This document shows positions 51,196 to 59,254 of a DNA stretch of 64,000 nucleotides, one piece after another; position 1 is the stretch's first letter, and each line of letters begins with the position of its first letter. Source of the DNA: JAUMWX01 sp023394215 (GTDB lineage Bacteria; Bacillota; Clostridia; Tissierellales; Peptoniphilaceae); the NCBI GenBank assembly GCA_050313995.1, contig JBNPMM010000001.1; one strand, written 5' to 3'. The notes under the pieces are model-generated. The model was given only the letters and a program-made list of their open reading frames with translations. It was not told where the DNA came from and did no database searches. The position numbers and the translations under genes were made by a program.

Positions 51196-53307
51196 TCATT
51201 TATTATTTCCTAATACATAATTGTCACGTGCTTTTATAGAATCAGCGCTAATAAAATGATTTCTTACATATATAGGATCCTCCTGCGAAATGTGTAAGTA
51301 CCCGTTCGGATTTTTAACGGAATCGTTCCATGTAACGTCTACGACAAGCCATTTACCATCCAAGTAAACAAGATTCCATGCATGCCTTCCGCCGGGCACA
51401 TCCCCATGAACTTTTAATGCATCAAGGCCGGCATAAGCGGCTAAAATCCTATATGCGTCTGCGTACCCTGCACATACTCCCTTACCCTTCATCAACACTC
51501 CAAAAGCTTTGAAAGACTCATCGTACTTTAAGAAATTATTTTTTGCTTTATCGAGCTGTGCATCGGTTGAAGCCTTATTTTGCTCTGTCGCCTCATAGTT
51601 TTTAAGAGCTGTCAAGGCATCATAATCATATTCTGTATTTTCTGTCAAATAATTATTTATCGCTTCTGATTTTTCTTCATCACTCATACCATCTTTTATA
51701 AGAGCCTTAATAGTGTGATCGATTTTTTCCGCCATCTCCTTCTGCTTCTTAAATTCAGCCTCCGAAATTGATAACTGCAAAAGCTTTTCAGTATCCGAAT
51801 AATAATATGCCGGTGTATTTACAATAATTGGATTATTTTCTACAACATTCTTAAAGGCTTCCGACAATACAATTTTATTTTTTACTTCAGGAAATGCAGC
51901 CATGTCCAAATTAAAGTTGCCGGCGAGTATATTTGTAACGATATACTCCTCCAAAGGAGAATGAGCAACATAAGCATAATCTACAGCTGCAACTGTATTC
52001 ACAACTGATGCTTTGTCAAGTTTTAATTCAGCTTTATATTCAGCATCCACAAGCAAAGTACTTACTCCGGTTTTACTCAACGCTTCAATTTCTTTGCTTT
52101 TTGCTTCGACTATGCTCTCATAATCTTCGGAAGCTCCATATACCTTAATCATATCGGTAAAAGGAGTATTTTTTATCGATATCGGAAGATTATAAATATT
52201 TTTATTAATATTTTTGCTAAAGAAAAACTTGTCATTTTCCAAATCATATTGTATTGCAAAATTTCTGATAGAACCATCCATCATCACAACCGGCACTGTG
52301 GTCGGTATATCTTTAAGATTTTTTAAAATAAATCCTCGATTATTTGTATTCTTCATCAAGGTATTAAAAGCTATGCGATAAGGCATGGATCCCACAAATT
52401 CACCGGCATTAATCATATTTGACGGAGGAGATAATTTATCCCTGTCATTTTGTGCCAATACGAAAATATCGTAGTCTACAGGGGCTTTATTGACTTGCTC
52501 CACAACAAATGCATTGGAAGCTTTTTGGGGATCCAGAAGATCATCTGCCGAATAGATTTTCTGCCTTAAAAACTCCTTGCTTTGCTTATCCGATATGAAA
52601 TTTGTTTGCGTGCCTGTGCCTATAAAGAAATAATGGTTACGACTTCCTAAATTAAGTCCGCCACCATCAGAGTTCGTAAAACGCCTTTCACGCTTGATCA
52701 CCCAGTATCCGGTTGCTCCCTCTACAGGTTTCCAATCCAATCTAAGATTTCCATCATCTGTAACTCGCTTTGTAACTACCGGCGCCTCTAACTTATCCTT
52801 ATCATGATTGATATCTATAATATAAACTACCGGTCTGTCTAATTTTTTTCCCGTTTGCAGGTCATTGTAACGGGCAAGATACAATGTTTCATACATTCCC
52901 CAACTTTCGCTTCCTGACAATGCATATTCCTTGTTTTGAAAAATAAAACTTTCACCAACGATATCTTTAGGGTCAATATCAATTGTCCCATCCTCACCGC
53001 TTTCCGGAAAAGGAACAAACAAAGGATTCTCTAATTTGTCGTCAGTATATACTATAAAAGGTGTCGGTGAATGCATTGATTCGAAATATTCTTCGAATAT
53101 TACATTGCTATTTACCTTGATATTAATACTTTCAGTTTGGTTTACTGTATAAATCTCTTCTGATAAATCATATCCTATTGAATCGCTGTATTTCTTCCTT
53201 AAGTCTTCAACAGTCATTCCTGATTTTTTTGATTGTCCGCTACAACCTGCCAAAACGATACACAAAATCAATATTGCGACCAAAAACTTAAAATTATATT
53301 TTCTCAT
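51196..53307 (-). CDS. Transglutaminase-like lipoprotein
   Basis: A 703-aa lipoprotein. The signal peptide ends in the lipobox VLAGC with Cys22 as the lipidation site. A large central region (about 150-450) has FN3-like parts (PVEGATGYWVIKR). The C-terminal transglutaminase-like cysteine protease/peptidase domain has the triad: Cys in GKGVCAGYADAYR, His in GGRHAWNLVYL and Asp in WLVVDVTWND. Such domains cross-link or cleave peptides, or help cell-wall growth. Length and layout fit Firmicute surface lipoproteins with Big/FN3 and TG domains. A palindrome lies upstream. The substrate is unknown. Confidence 0.87.
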   Translation of the reverse strand: MRKYNFKFLVAILILCIVLAGCSGQSKKSGMTVEDLRKKYSDSIGYDLSEEIYTVNQTESINIKVNSNVIFEEYFESMHSPTPFIVYTDDKLENPLFVPFPESGEDGTIDIDPKDIVGESFIFQNKEYALSGSESWGMYETLYLARYNDLQTGKKLDRPVVYIIDINHDKDKLEAPVVTKRVTDDGNLRLDWKPVEGATGYWVIKRERRFTNSDGGGLNLGSRNHYFFIGTGTQTNFISDKQSKEFLRQKIYSADDLLDPQKASNAFVVEQVNKAPVDYDIFVLAQNDRDKLSPPSNMINAGEFVGSMPYRIAFNTLMKNTNNRGFILKNLKDIPTTVPVVMMDGSIRNFAIQYDLENDKFFFSKNINKNIYNLPISIKNTPFTDMIKVYGASEDYESIVEAKSKEIEALSKTGVSTLLVDAEYKAELKLDKASVVNTVAAVDYAYVAHSPLEEYIVTNILAGNFNLDMAAFPEVKNKIVLSEAFKNVVENNPIIVNTPAYYYSDTEKLLQLSISEAEFKKQKEMAEKIDHTIKALIKDGMSDEEKSEAINNYLTENTEYDYDALTALKNYEATEQNKASTDAQLDKAKNNFLKYDESFKAFGVLMKGKGVCAGYADAYRILAAYAGLDALKVHGDVPGGRHAWNLVYLDGKWLVVDVTWNDSVKNPNGYLHISQEDPIYVRNHFISADSIKARDNYVLGNNK

Positions 53308-53369
53308 AAATTTTCACCTCTCTTTTGCCTGTATACTGAATGTATCTTAACTATTAATCCGATATATAT

Positions 53370-53387
53370 GATGCAATATAGTGCATC
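53370..53387. promoter_or_regulatory. Palindrome upstream of the transglutaminase-like lipoprotein gene
   Basis: Perfect arms GATGCA (53370-53375) and TGCATC (53382-53387) around ATATAG, about 63 nt upstream of the start codon. The centre reads TATATT on the minus strand and could overlap a -10. It may be an operator. Confidence 0.4.
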
Positions 53388-53554
53388 TGTTTTAGAATCG
53401 AAAAATATAAATCTTGTATTTTTCCCTTTATTAACTTACTTTCTTCTCATAGCGCATACCAACTTACCATTATAGATATATCATATCATTCACTTGTATC
53501 GAATCCAAGTACATGATCAGATTCTCTTTTACATTCCACCTATTTTTTATAAAA

Positions 53555-53584
53555 AAAGCATCTATCTGTCTAAATAGATGCTTT
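53555..53584 (-). terminator. Terminator of the SD-rich lipoprotein gene
   Basis: Perfect 11-bp stem, AAAGCATCTAT (53555-53565) and ATAGATGCTTT (53574-53584), followed on the minus strand by a T7 tract. Confidence 0.88.
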
Positions 53585-53645
53585 CTCTTAATTTTATGTT
53601 TTTCCTATTTTAATCGTATATTTTACAATAACGGTATCAGTACGG

Positions 53646-55061
53646 CTATTTGGTTGACCTTACTTCAATATCATTGGTTAATTCATTAAAGTCAATTTCC
53701 TGTAGCTTGTTAACAAGTTCACGCAAGCTTTCTTTATCAACAGATGTTTTCTTTGAACGCACTTTGAAGCAAGCATCCCCTGTTGAACCTACACAAGCTG
53801 ATAATCCATCGTCCATATTTATCATATAAGGTTTGTGCTTTCCTATGACAGTCATCAGTGCTGCATTTGAAAGATTGGCTTTACCGCCGTAAACGATAGC
53901 CGGATAACAATCACTCATCTCAAAATTTACAAAATCATTCAAATACATCTCCCCTTGTACAAATTCAGGGGCAAGATATGCACCATAATAGGATAAGATT
54001 ATTTTTATCTCAATATCACTGTTGTATGCCGTAACCACAAGCGGAGGTTTAGCCGATCCGTCACAAAATTCGACATAATACTTAAGATCGCTGTAAGCCG
54101 AAAGCGGTCCGTTTTTGCCTAATATAGAAGGAAGCTTTGAATATTCATACAGACATGGATCGCAAAGATACTCTCTTCCGTCTTTTACTTTTAATTCACC
54201 ATATACACGTGTTCTTTCAGCCGGTGCATCAATCTGCATCAATTCTTCCGGCTTTTCATCATCATATACGAATCTTACAAATGTACCTCCTGGAAACAAT
54301 ACCTTTCCGTTTTTCTCTACCGGATTTATTTCATAGGAAACTGAATAACCGCCTTTGATGGTTTCTTTTTTTCCTTCCGTATAGGTGGATATAAAGTTGT
54401 TAGACTCGATTTCATTTTCCGGCATCTTAATCCATACCCTGCCGTCAGAGTTGAAATGAAGGGCGGCAGTATTATATGGGTCATTTTGTATATCTTTATA
54501 AGAAAATTCTTTTGATGTTTTCTTATATAAATTCCATGAAAATATAATAGTACCTTTAGCTTTTTTATCAGCCAACAAGTCATGCGTGAAAAACTCCCCA
54601 AGTTCTTCAGGATTATGATAAAAGTCAGCTTTAGCATATGGATTTCTAACAGCCTCTTTAAAATCGCTGTAGCTTCTTTCAACTATAGGTTTTGAAGGTG
54701 TCACAAACCCATTGTGCATTAAAAGATTGACATCCGGTAAAGGTCTTGATAGTATATTTTCTTTCTCTTTCCTTTCACGTTCGGCAGAATCCGTTTCCAT
54801 TGAATCCTCCTCTTCGTATTCCGTATACTCTTTATAATTTATCGGGTTGCTATCATCCGTAGTCACTGTAGAATCTTTTGAATCTTTTGAGCCCTCTGAA
54901 TCCTTTGAGTCCGCTGAATCCTTTGAATCCACTGAATTCTTCGAATCTGTTGAAGGCGTTGAAGAATCTGAAGGAACAGAATCTTCTTTTCCGGTATTCT
55001 TTTGACCCCCACACCCGCTAAGAAATATTACACACAAAATTAATATAAATAATTTTTTCAT
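53646..55061 (-). CDS. Lipoprotein with Ser/Asp/Lys-rich linker
   Basis: A 471-aa lipoprotein, function unknown. The lipobox IFLSGC places the lipid at Cys17. Residues about 25-75 form a low-complexity linker of repeated DSKD units, which probably spans the cell wall. The remaining 370 residues form an unrecognised domain with paired cysteines (YLCDPCLYE, SACVGSTGDACFK). A predicted promoter TTGACA-18-TAATAT lies upstream, and the gene has its own terminator. No family was recognised. Confidence 0.75.
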   Translation of the reverse strand: MKKLFILILCVIFLSGCGGQKNTGKEDSVPSDSSTPSTDSKNSVDSKDSADSKDSEGSKDSKDSTVTTDDSNPINYKEYTEYEEEDSMETDSAERERKEKENILSRPLPDVNLLMHNGFVTPSKPIVERSYSDFKEAVRNPYAKADFYHNPEELGEFFTHDLLADKKAKGTIIFSWNLYKKTSKEFSYKDIQNDPYNTAALHFNSDGRVWIKMPENEIESNNFISTYTEGKKETIKGGYSVSYEINPVEKNGKVLFPGGTFVRFVYDDEKPEELMQIDAPAERTRVYGELKVKDGREYLCDPCLYEYSKLPSILGKNGPLSAYSDLKYYVEFCDGSAKPPLVVTAYNSDIEIKIILSYYGAYLAPEFVQGEMYLNDFVNFEMSDCYPAIVYGGKANLSNAALMTVIGKHKPYMINMDDGLSACVGSTGDACFKVRSKKTSVDKESLRELVNKLQEIDFNELTNDIEVRSTK

Positions 55062-55373
55062 TAAGTCCTCCTAATTTTGACAATCCTTTGACTTTTATAT
55101 TAAATTAATTCCCTATTCTATGTCAATAAGAAATATCATAGCCAACAAAAAATCCCAAAAGTTTTAAAAAACCTGCTAAATATGAGAAAGCACCCATTAC
55201 CTAAACCATTTAATATTATGTCCGGTTTCGGGGTATACATCATTTGATTTACTGTTTCCTATATTAGTTTTTATTAAGTTATCAGTTATGCTAATAGCGA
55301 TTTTCCTTTCGAAGCTCCTTTAAGAAACTACCTATACATCTAACAATTAGAGTCTTTCCTGTATTAGAAGGGC
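55062..55373. other. Intergenic region between lipoprotein gene and recombinase relic
   Basis: 312 nt. Apart from the lipoprotein promoter (55097-55126), nothing was recognised. It may contain unrecognisable remains of the recombinase N-terminus. Confidence 0.5.
55097..55126 (-). promoter_or_regulatory. Predicted promoter of the SD-rich lipoprotein gene
   Basis: On the minus strand a consensus TTGACA (55126-55121) and TAATAT (55102-55097) are spaced by 18 nt, 36 nt before the start codon. Confidence 0.6.
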
Positions 55374-56068
55374 CATGAGGCGATTATCCCAAAGAAAATA
55401 TTTTTATGAAAGTGCAAGAGGAATTAAATAGAAGAGCTAATATTAATGAAAATAGTAAAAAGAAAAGAATTTATAGTAGTAAGTATGCCTTATCTAGTTT
55501 AATAAGGTGTGGAAAATATAGAGAAATTTATAGACGAGTAATATATACAAATAGGGGGGGGGGGTAAAAGTACCAGTCTGGAGGTGCTTAACAAGAATAG
55601 AAGAAGGTCCTAGCGCATGTGATGCAGAAACTTTATCAGAGGAACTGATTCAAGAAAAAGTGATAATTGCAATTAATCAAATAATTGATGGCAAGGAAAA
55701 AATAAAAAAGATTATCCAAAGTAGTGATAGAAAAGACCTTAATTAATAATTCAGATGAAAAGATTATAAATCTTGATCAGGAAATGTTAGAAATACAAAA
55801 AGAAGTATTGAAAAAAGCTAATGCTAAAGAAGATTACACAAAACTAGAAGAGTTAAGAGAAGAGAAAAATGAAATCATGCTTAAGGAAGCAGAGAGTGAA
55901 AACTTGAAAGAAAGACTCAAAGAGATGAAAGAATTTCTCGAAGAAAAAGAAGTTAAGATTGATAGATTCGATGATCTTCTAGTAAGAAAATTAATTGAAG
56001 GAATTGAGGTAAATAGAAATACTCTAATAGCTGAATTTAAATCAGGAATAAAAATAGAAGTTAAATAG
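55374..56068 (+). pseudogene. Decayed large serine recombinase (site-specific integrase) C-terminal part
   Basis: Joined frames read HEAIIPKKIF, then MKVQEELNRR, KYALSSLIRCGKYREIYRR, VPVWRCLTRIEEGPSAC and FDDLLVRKLIEGIEVNRNT with EFKSGIKIEV at the end. These are the zinc-ribbon and C-terminal coiled-coil parts of large serine recombinases. At least three frameshifts separate them: near 55409, in an 11-G tract at 55554-55564, and near 55735. One zinc-ribbon cysteine is replaced (CGKY for CGKC), and the catalytic N-terminal domain is missing. The last open piece (55724-56068) looks like a coiled-coil protein on its own but is the integrase tail. It ends in a terminator. Confidence 0.85.
55554..55564 (+). 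repeat. Poly-G tract of 11
   Basis: Eleven Gs inside the recombinase relic. With 11 Gs the frame runs into TAA directly after the tract; 9 or 12 Gs would restore the zinc-ribbon frame. The length may vary or be a sequencing artefact. Confidence 0.8.
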
Positions 56069-56071
56069 ATT

Positions 56072-56099
56072 AAAGACTCTACATATAAGTAGAGTCTTT
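56072..56099 (+). terminator. Terminator after the recombinase relic
   Basis: Perfect 11-bp stem AAAGACTCTAC (56072-56082) and GTAGAGTCTTT (56089-56099) with a 6-nt loop, extended by Ts. Confidence 0.85.
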
Positions 56100-56135
56100 T
56101 TGTGTATAATATAAGTAATAAAACTTATATATAGT

Positions 56136-56229
56136 AGGCCTCATGCCAAGAATCTCCAAGAGAAGCGACCGAATAGGAAGCTTCGATTGAAAAGATTCGA
56201 CGGCAGAAGCCCTAACTTTACTTTCACGA
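56136..56229 (+). repeat. att-like inverted repeat copy A, hybrid with an rlmD 3' end
   Basis: The first 33 nt (56136-56168) match 59185-59217 on the opposite strand at 31 of 33 positions, and after the same 26-nt gap ATTCGACGGC recurs. The final 24 nt (56206-56229) match the 3' end of rlmD (59250-59273, opposite strand) at 20 of 24. Read in frame it encodes STAEALTLLSR before a stop, close to the rlmD ending VEALTLLSRD. This looks like a recombinant attachment site. Confidence 0.75.
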
Positions 56230-56314
56230 ACAAAGTGAAGTGAAACAATATAAATAGCTTAGCGATATGGATGGGATATTAGATAAGATAAATTAGATTT
56301 TAAGGGAGATAAAT

Positions 56315-56800
56315 ATGGAGCACGATTGTGGTTTTAAAAAAGGAAATAAGTGGTTCATATATAGGGCTGCAGCAATTATAGTCGAAGATAATTGTGTCTT
56401 GTTTGCAGGAAATGAAGTTGATGACTATTACTACTCTATAGGCGGAGGAGTTCATTTAGGAGAAACATCGGAAGAAGCTGTGAAAAGGGAAGTTTTTGAG
56501 GAAATAGGTGTTGAATATGAGGTAGACCATCTTGCCGTGATACATGAGAATTTCTTTGTCGGAAGTTCTGATTTAGCAGGCGTCGATTGCCATGAGATTG
56601 CCTTTTATTACATGATGAAACCAAAAGGCAATAAGAATCTTAATAGTCAGAGCCTTACTAAGGGTGGAGTAAAAGAGTCTATGCACTGGATACCAATTGA
56701 TGAGCTTGAAAAATATAATGCCTATCCTTCTTTTATGAAAGAATACCTTCAATCTAATCATATCGGTGTTCGTCATATCATTACAGATGAAAGAAATTAA
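56315..56800 (+). CDS. NUDIX hydrolase
   Basis: A 161-aa NUDIX protein. The box starts GGGVHLGETSEEAVKREV and ends FEEIGVEYE, a full match to GX5EX7REUXEEXGU. The N-terminal CGFKKGNKWFIYRAAAII and the central SDLAGVDCHEIAFYYMM are seen in a clostridial subgroup often carried on accessory islands. The start follows AAGGGAG. It is the first cargo gene after the att-like repeat. Substrate unknown. Confidence 0.87.
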   Translation: MEHDCGFKKGNKWFIYRAAAIIVEDNCVLFAGNEVDDYYYSIGGGVHLGETSEEAVKREVFEEIGVEYEVDHLAVIHENFFVGSSDLAGVDCHEIAFYYMMKPKGNKNLNSQSLTKGGVKESMHWIPIDELEKYNAYPSFMKEYLQSNHIGVRHIITDERN

Positions 56801-56841
56801 AAATAATTATATAAATTTAATTGATATCGATGAGGTGAATT

Positions 56842-57300
56842 ATGGAATATACTTTTGAAAAACTAAACAAAGATAATTTTAATAAGTATTTTGATTATTT
56901 ATTATTGGCTATTAAATTGGAACCAGAACTTATGTGTTCATCAGATATAAATAAAGAAGAACTTTATGAAAGATTAGATGATGAATTAACAAAAAGAAGT
57001 ACTTCAATATTGGCTATGTATGAAGATAAAGTTATCGGAAGAATAGAATACCATTTTTATTCTTGTTTTCAAGATGCATATAGAATATGTTATGTTGATT
57101 GGTTATATGTATTACCGGAGAATAGGAATAAAGGTATAGCAAAGCAACTATTTAATCAAATGACTAGCGATTGTATTAAAAATAATATTGATGAAGTTAG
57201 ATTAATAAGAGCCACAAATGTAAATGCAAATCACTTTTACGAAAGTTTTAAATCTGCCAAAATTTGTGAGCTTCCATTTTTTATACTAAATTTAGACTAA
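56842..57300 (+). CDS. GNAT-family N-acetyltransferase
   Basis: A 152-aa GNAT protein. The acetyl-CoA binding motif is in VDWLYVLPENRNKGIAKQLF (RNKGIA), followed by RLIRATNVNANHFYESFKS. The ribosome binding site is GAGGTG. It lies 42 nt after the NUDIX gene and is probably cotranscribed with it. Substrate unknown; islands of this type often carry such genes. Confidence 0.83.
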   Translation: MEYTFEKLNKDNFNKYFDYLLLAIKLEPELMCSSDINKEELYERLDDELTKRSTSILAMYEDKVIGRIEYHFYSCFQDAYRICYVDWLYVLPENRNKGIAKQLFNQMTSDCIKNNIDEVRLIRATNVNANHFYESFKSAKICELPFFILNLD

Positions 57301-57338
57301 AAATTTATTATATCAGTGTATCCAAGAGGTTCAAAATA

Positions 57339-57443
57339 ATGAAAAGATTAAAAATAATGCTGGATTATGGAGAAGGTCCAATATGGACTAAGTATTATGA
57401 CGAAGCGAATAACAAACTAATGACAGGAATAGAGGGCTCATAG
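57339..57443 (+). pseudogene. Truncated gene fragment (MKRLKIMLDYGEGPIW...)
   Basis: A 34-codon open frame beginning MKRLKIMLDYGEGPIWTKYY and ending at TAG. The opening resembles the N-terminus of larger small-acidic proteins found in Firmicute islands (often in immunity or accessory gene groups), so this is probably a truncated remnant. The 57 nt that follow show no continuation in any frame that I could recognise. Confidence 0.5.
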
Positions 57444-57500
57444 CACTATATTTCAATAAGACAATAGAAGAAGTATTTATTTATGAAAGGGAGGAAAATC

Positions 57501-57938
57501 ATGAAAAAAAGTAATCTAATTTGTGGTTTAATTTACATTATATTAGCCGGGATATTCTTGTATGCAGCTATTATGTTTGATAATAAAATGTTGAATATAT
57601 TCTATGGAATGACCGGTGCTTTAGGAGGCAACGGTATCTTTACAATAATTCGATATTTTTATTGGCAAAAGAATAAGGAAAAATATCAAGAAAAATTAGA
57701 AATTGAAAAAATCGAACAGAATGATGAATTGAAACAAAAACTGAGAGATAAAGCAGGAAAATATACTTATTGGATTGGAATGCTGATTATATCTTTATCA
57801 ATTATGGTTTATTCTGTGCTGGGGGCTTTGAATATCTTGGATACAGAACATATTATAATCTATTTAGGAGCATATTTGATTAGCCAAGTGTTTATCGGGG
57901 TTATAGTTTTTAATCATCTATTAAAAAAATACAACTGA
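57501..57938 (+). CDS. Small four-helix membrane protein
   Basis: A 145-aa protein with four hydrophobic helices (about 5-25, 30-48, 83-107, 115-138) and a charged linker between helices two and three (about 50-80). The start MKKSNLICGL at 57501 follows GGGAGG; an ATG 18 nt upstream overlaps the ribosome binding site and is not preferred. No family function is recognised; related proteins are common in clostridial islands. Confidence 0.72.
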   Translation: MKKSNLICGLIYIILAGIFLYAAIMFDNKMLNIFYGMTGALGGNGIFTIIRYFYWQKNKEKYQEKLEIEKIEQNDELKQKLRDKAGKYTYWIGMLIISLSIMVYSVLGALNILDTEHIIIYLGAYLISQVFIGVIVFNHLLKKYN

Positions 57939-58121
57939 TACACTAACATAAAACAAGTACTCAATAAGTATATCAAATAATTTTTATTGCATTCATGTTG
58001 AACGTATTTATATTTTTCTCACAATAGTTGAGTAATCTCATAAAAATATCAGACAAATATAATCTATATCTATTATAATCATAACCATTTTTATCACAGC
58101 AACTTAGTCAAATAATCATTA

Positions 58122-58880
58122 TTATTTCTTAGTCTCACCTTCATTTATTAATCCTAGGCCATTAAAGTAGTTGTATAGTTCATTATTATATTTTTTTACT
58201 ATTTGGCTAGCTCTATTTTCCCAAAACTCATATATTCTTTCTATTTCATCAAGACAAGCTTTCTTGTCTTTTTCTTTATATATTTTTAATGGGTTATCAA
58301 TCATTTTATATTCTGATAGACCATGAGTATATAAAAAAGATTCCCATGTAAAATTTTTAAAATATTCTTGTGATTCTATAAACCTTAACTTCACTCCCCT
58401 TAAATAATAATTTTTTACTTCTTCCAAATAGTAGTCTAATGAATCGTACCAGCTAAGCTTTGCACTTTTTCTTCCATGACACATAGGAATAATCCAAAAA
58501 TTAGCTAAACAATGGTATTTTGAATGATAATTAATTAATTCTTCAGTCCACATTTCTTTTGGGCTTCTACAGTCTTTACATCTATCACCCAAGATTACAT
58601 TCGCCAAAGAATTAAATGAATGCATAGTGTCTCCCATATAATTCTCATTTATATATTTTCCGTTTTCTTTTAGAATTTTTCCATTATTTTTCTTTAAAAT
58701 ATCCTTATATACTATTTTATAGAAATCCAAACTGAAATCTGACATGTCTTCATCTAATTTACTATTGTATAACTGTGGACTATATATAATATCGTCCTGC
58801 ATACAAATTTTTTTAACATTATTATCACATATGATAGGAGTAAGTAATATTTCATATACTTTCTTTTCTTTTTCTGTCAT
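58122..58880 (-). CDS. Unrecognised 252-aa protein with Cys/His motifs
   Basis: A 252-aa soluble protein, not recognised with confidence. Residues 101-135 contain Cys101-x2-Cys104, His123-Cys124 and Cys134-His135 (CKDC, YHCLANFWIIPMCHGR), which could form a metal site or an active site. Much of the rest is helical and rich in Lys, Glu and Tyr. It sits alone on the minus strand inside the decayed island. Three 30-bp-spaced short repeats lie in its upstream region. It is either cargo or a defence-type gene; neither can be shown. Confidence 0.6.
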   Translation of the reverse strand: MTEKEKKVYEILLTPIICDNNVKKICMQDDIIYSPQLYNSKLDEDMSDFSLDFYKIVYKDILKKNNGKILKENGKYINENYMGDTMHSFNSLANVILGDRCKDCRSPKEMWTEELINYHSKYHCLANFWIIPMCHGRKSAKLSWYDSLDYYLEEVKNYYLRGVKLRFIESQEYFKNFTWESFLYTHGLSEYKMIDNPLKIYKEKDKKACLDEIERIYEFWENRASQIVKKYNNELYNYFNGLGLINEGETKK

Positions 58881-58933
58881 TTTATTTTACCTTTTAAATT
58901 CTATCTTATTTTATTCATAACACCATCTATACC

Positions 58934-59004
58934 GTTGACACAACCTACCTAAATATCCAAAGTGTTGACACGACCCTTTCATAATATTCATAGTGTTGCT
59001 ACAA
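58934..59004 (-). repeat. Three short repeats at exact 30-bp spacing
   Basis: GTTGACACAACC (58934), GTTGACACGACC (58964) and GTTGCTACAAG (58994) recur every 30 bp. They lie about 54-124 nt upstream of the 252-aa gene start. On the minus strand they read GGTTGTGTCAAC-like. The period of nearly three helical turns puts the sites on one face of the DNA. Confidence 0.6.
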
Positions 59005-59142
59005 GTAAGTACTTGAAAGATATTTTAGAATACCAATTCTAAAATATTAATAACATAATTATCTAGTTCAAAATTCATAAACCTATTGATTTCAAGGCTT
59101 TCAAAACCATTAGCCACCTACTCTCTTGTCATCAATACCAGA

Positions 59143-59217
59143 GCCTCCGCCGTCGAATATTCCCAAGCGTAGCTTATTATCCACTCGCTTCTCTTGGAGA
59201 TTCTTAGCATGAGACCT
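59143..59217 (-). repeat. att-like inverted repeat copy B
   Basis: On the minus strand it starts AGGTCTCATGCTAAGAATC and after 26 nt reaches ATTCGACGGC and GGAGGCTC. It is collinear with copy A (56136-56210), giving an inverted pair about 2.9 kb apart. In frame it encodes STAEALVLMTRE before a stop, similar to the tail of RlmD proteins. It lies directly after the true rlmD gene. Confidence 0.75.
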
Positions 59218-59229
59218 ACCTCTGCTTCA

Positions 59230-59254
59230 CACGATTAGCTTTGCTAATCTCGTG
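59230..59254 (-). terminator. Hairpin over the rlmD stop codon
   Basis: CACGATTAGC (59230-59239) pairs with GCTAATC plus CGTG (59243-59254) with one bulged base. It spans the stop codon and can act as a terminator or as part of an att core. Confidence 0.55.

Larger units (their letters stand above)
53308..53645. other. Intergenic region between two lipoprotein genes
   Basis: 338 nt with no convincing gene. It holds the terminator of the upstream lipoprotein gene and an 18-nt palindrome, both listed separately. The promoter of the transglutaminase-like gene must be here, but no consensus was placed with confidence. Confidence 0.6.
58881..59243. other. Intergenic region between the 252-aa gene and rlmD
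   Basis: 363 nt with no gene. It contains the 30-bp-spaced repeats (58934-59004), the att-like repeat copy B (59143-59217) and part of the hairpin at the end of rlmD (59230-59254). Confidence 0.7.

Noticed and set aside
55724..56068. Independent coiled-coil protein gene
   Set aside because: Its end (LLVRKLIEGIEVN, EFKSGIKIEV) is the typical C-terminus of large serine recombinases, and upstream frames encode the rest.
58970..58990. Promoter using TTGACA in the 30-bp repeats on the plus strand
   Set aside because: The nearest -10-like TAATAT is only 11 nt away, and no plus-strand gene follows.
58934..59004. Possible CRISPR-like array because of the 30-bp period
   Set aside because: Only about 12 nt per unit are conserved, there are only three units, the third is diverged, and no cas gene is nearby.
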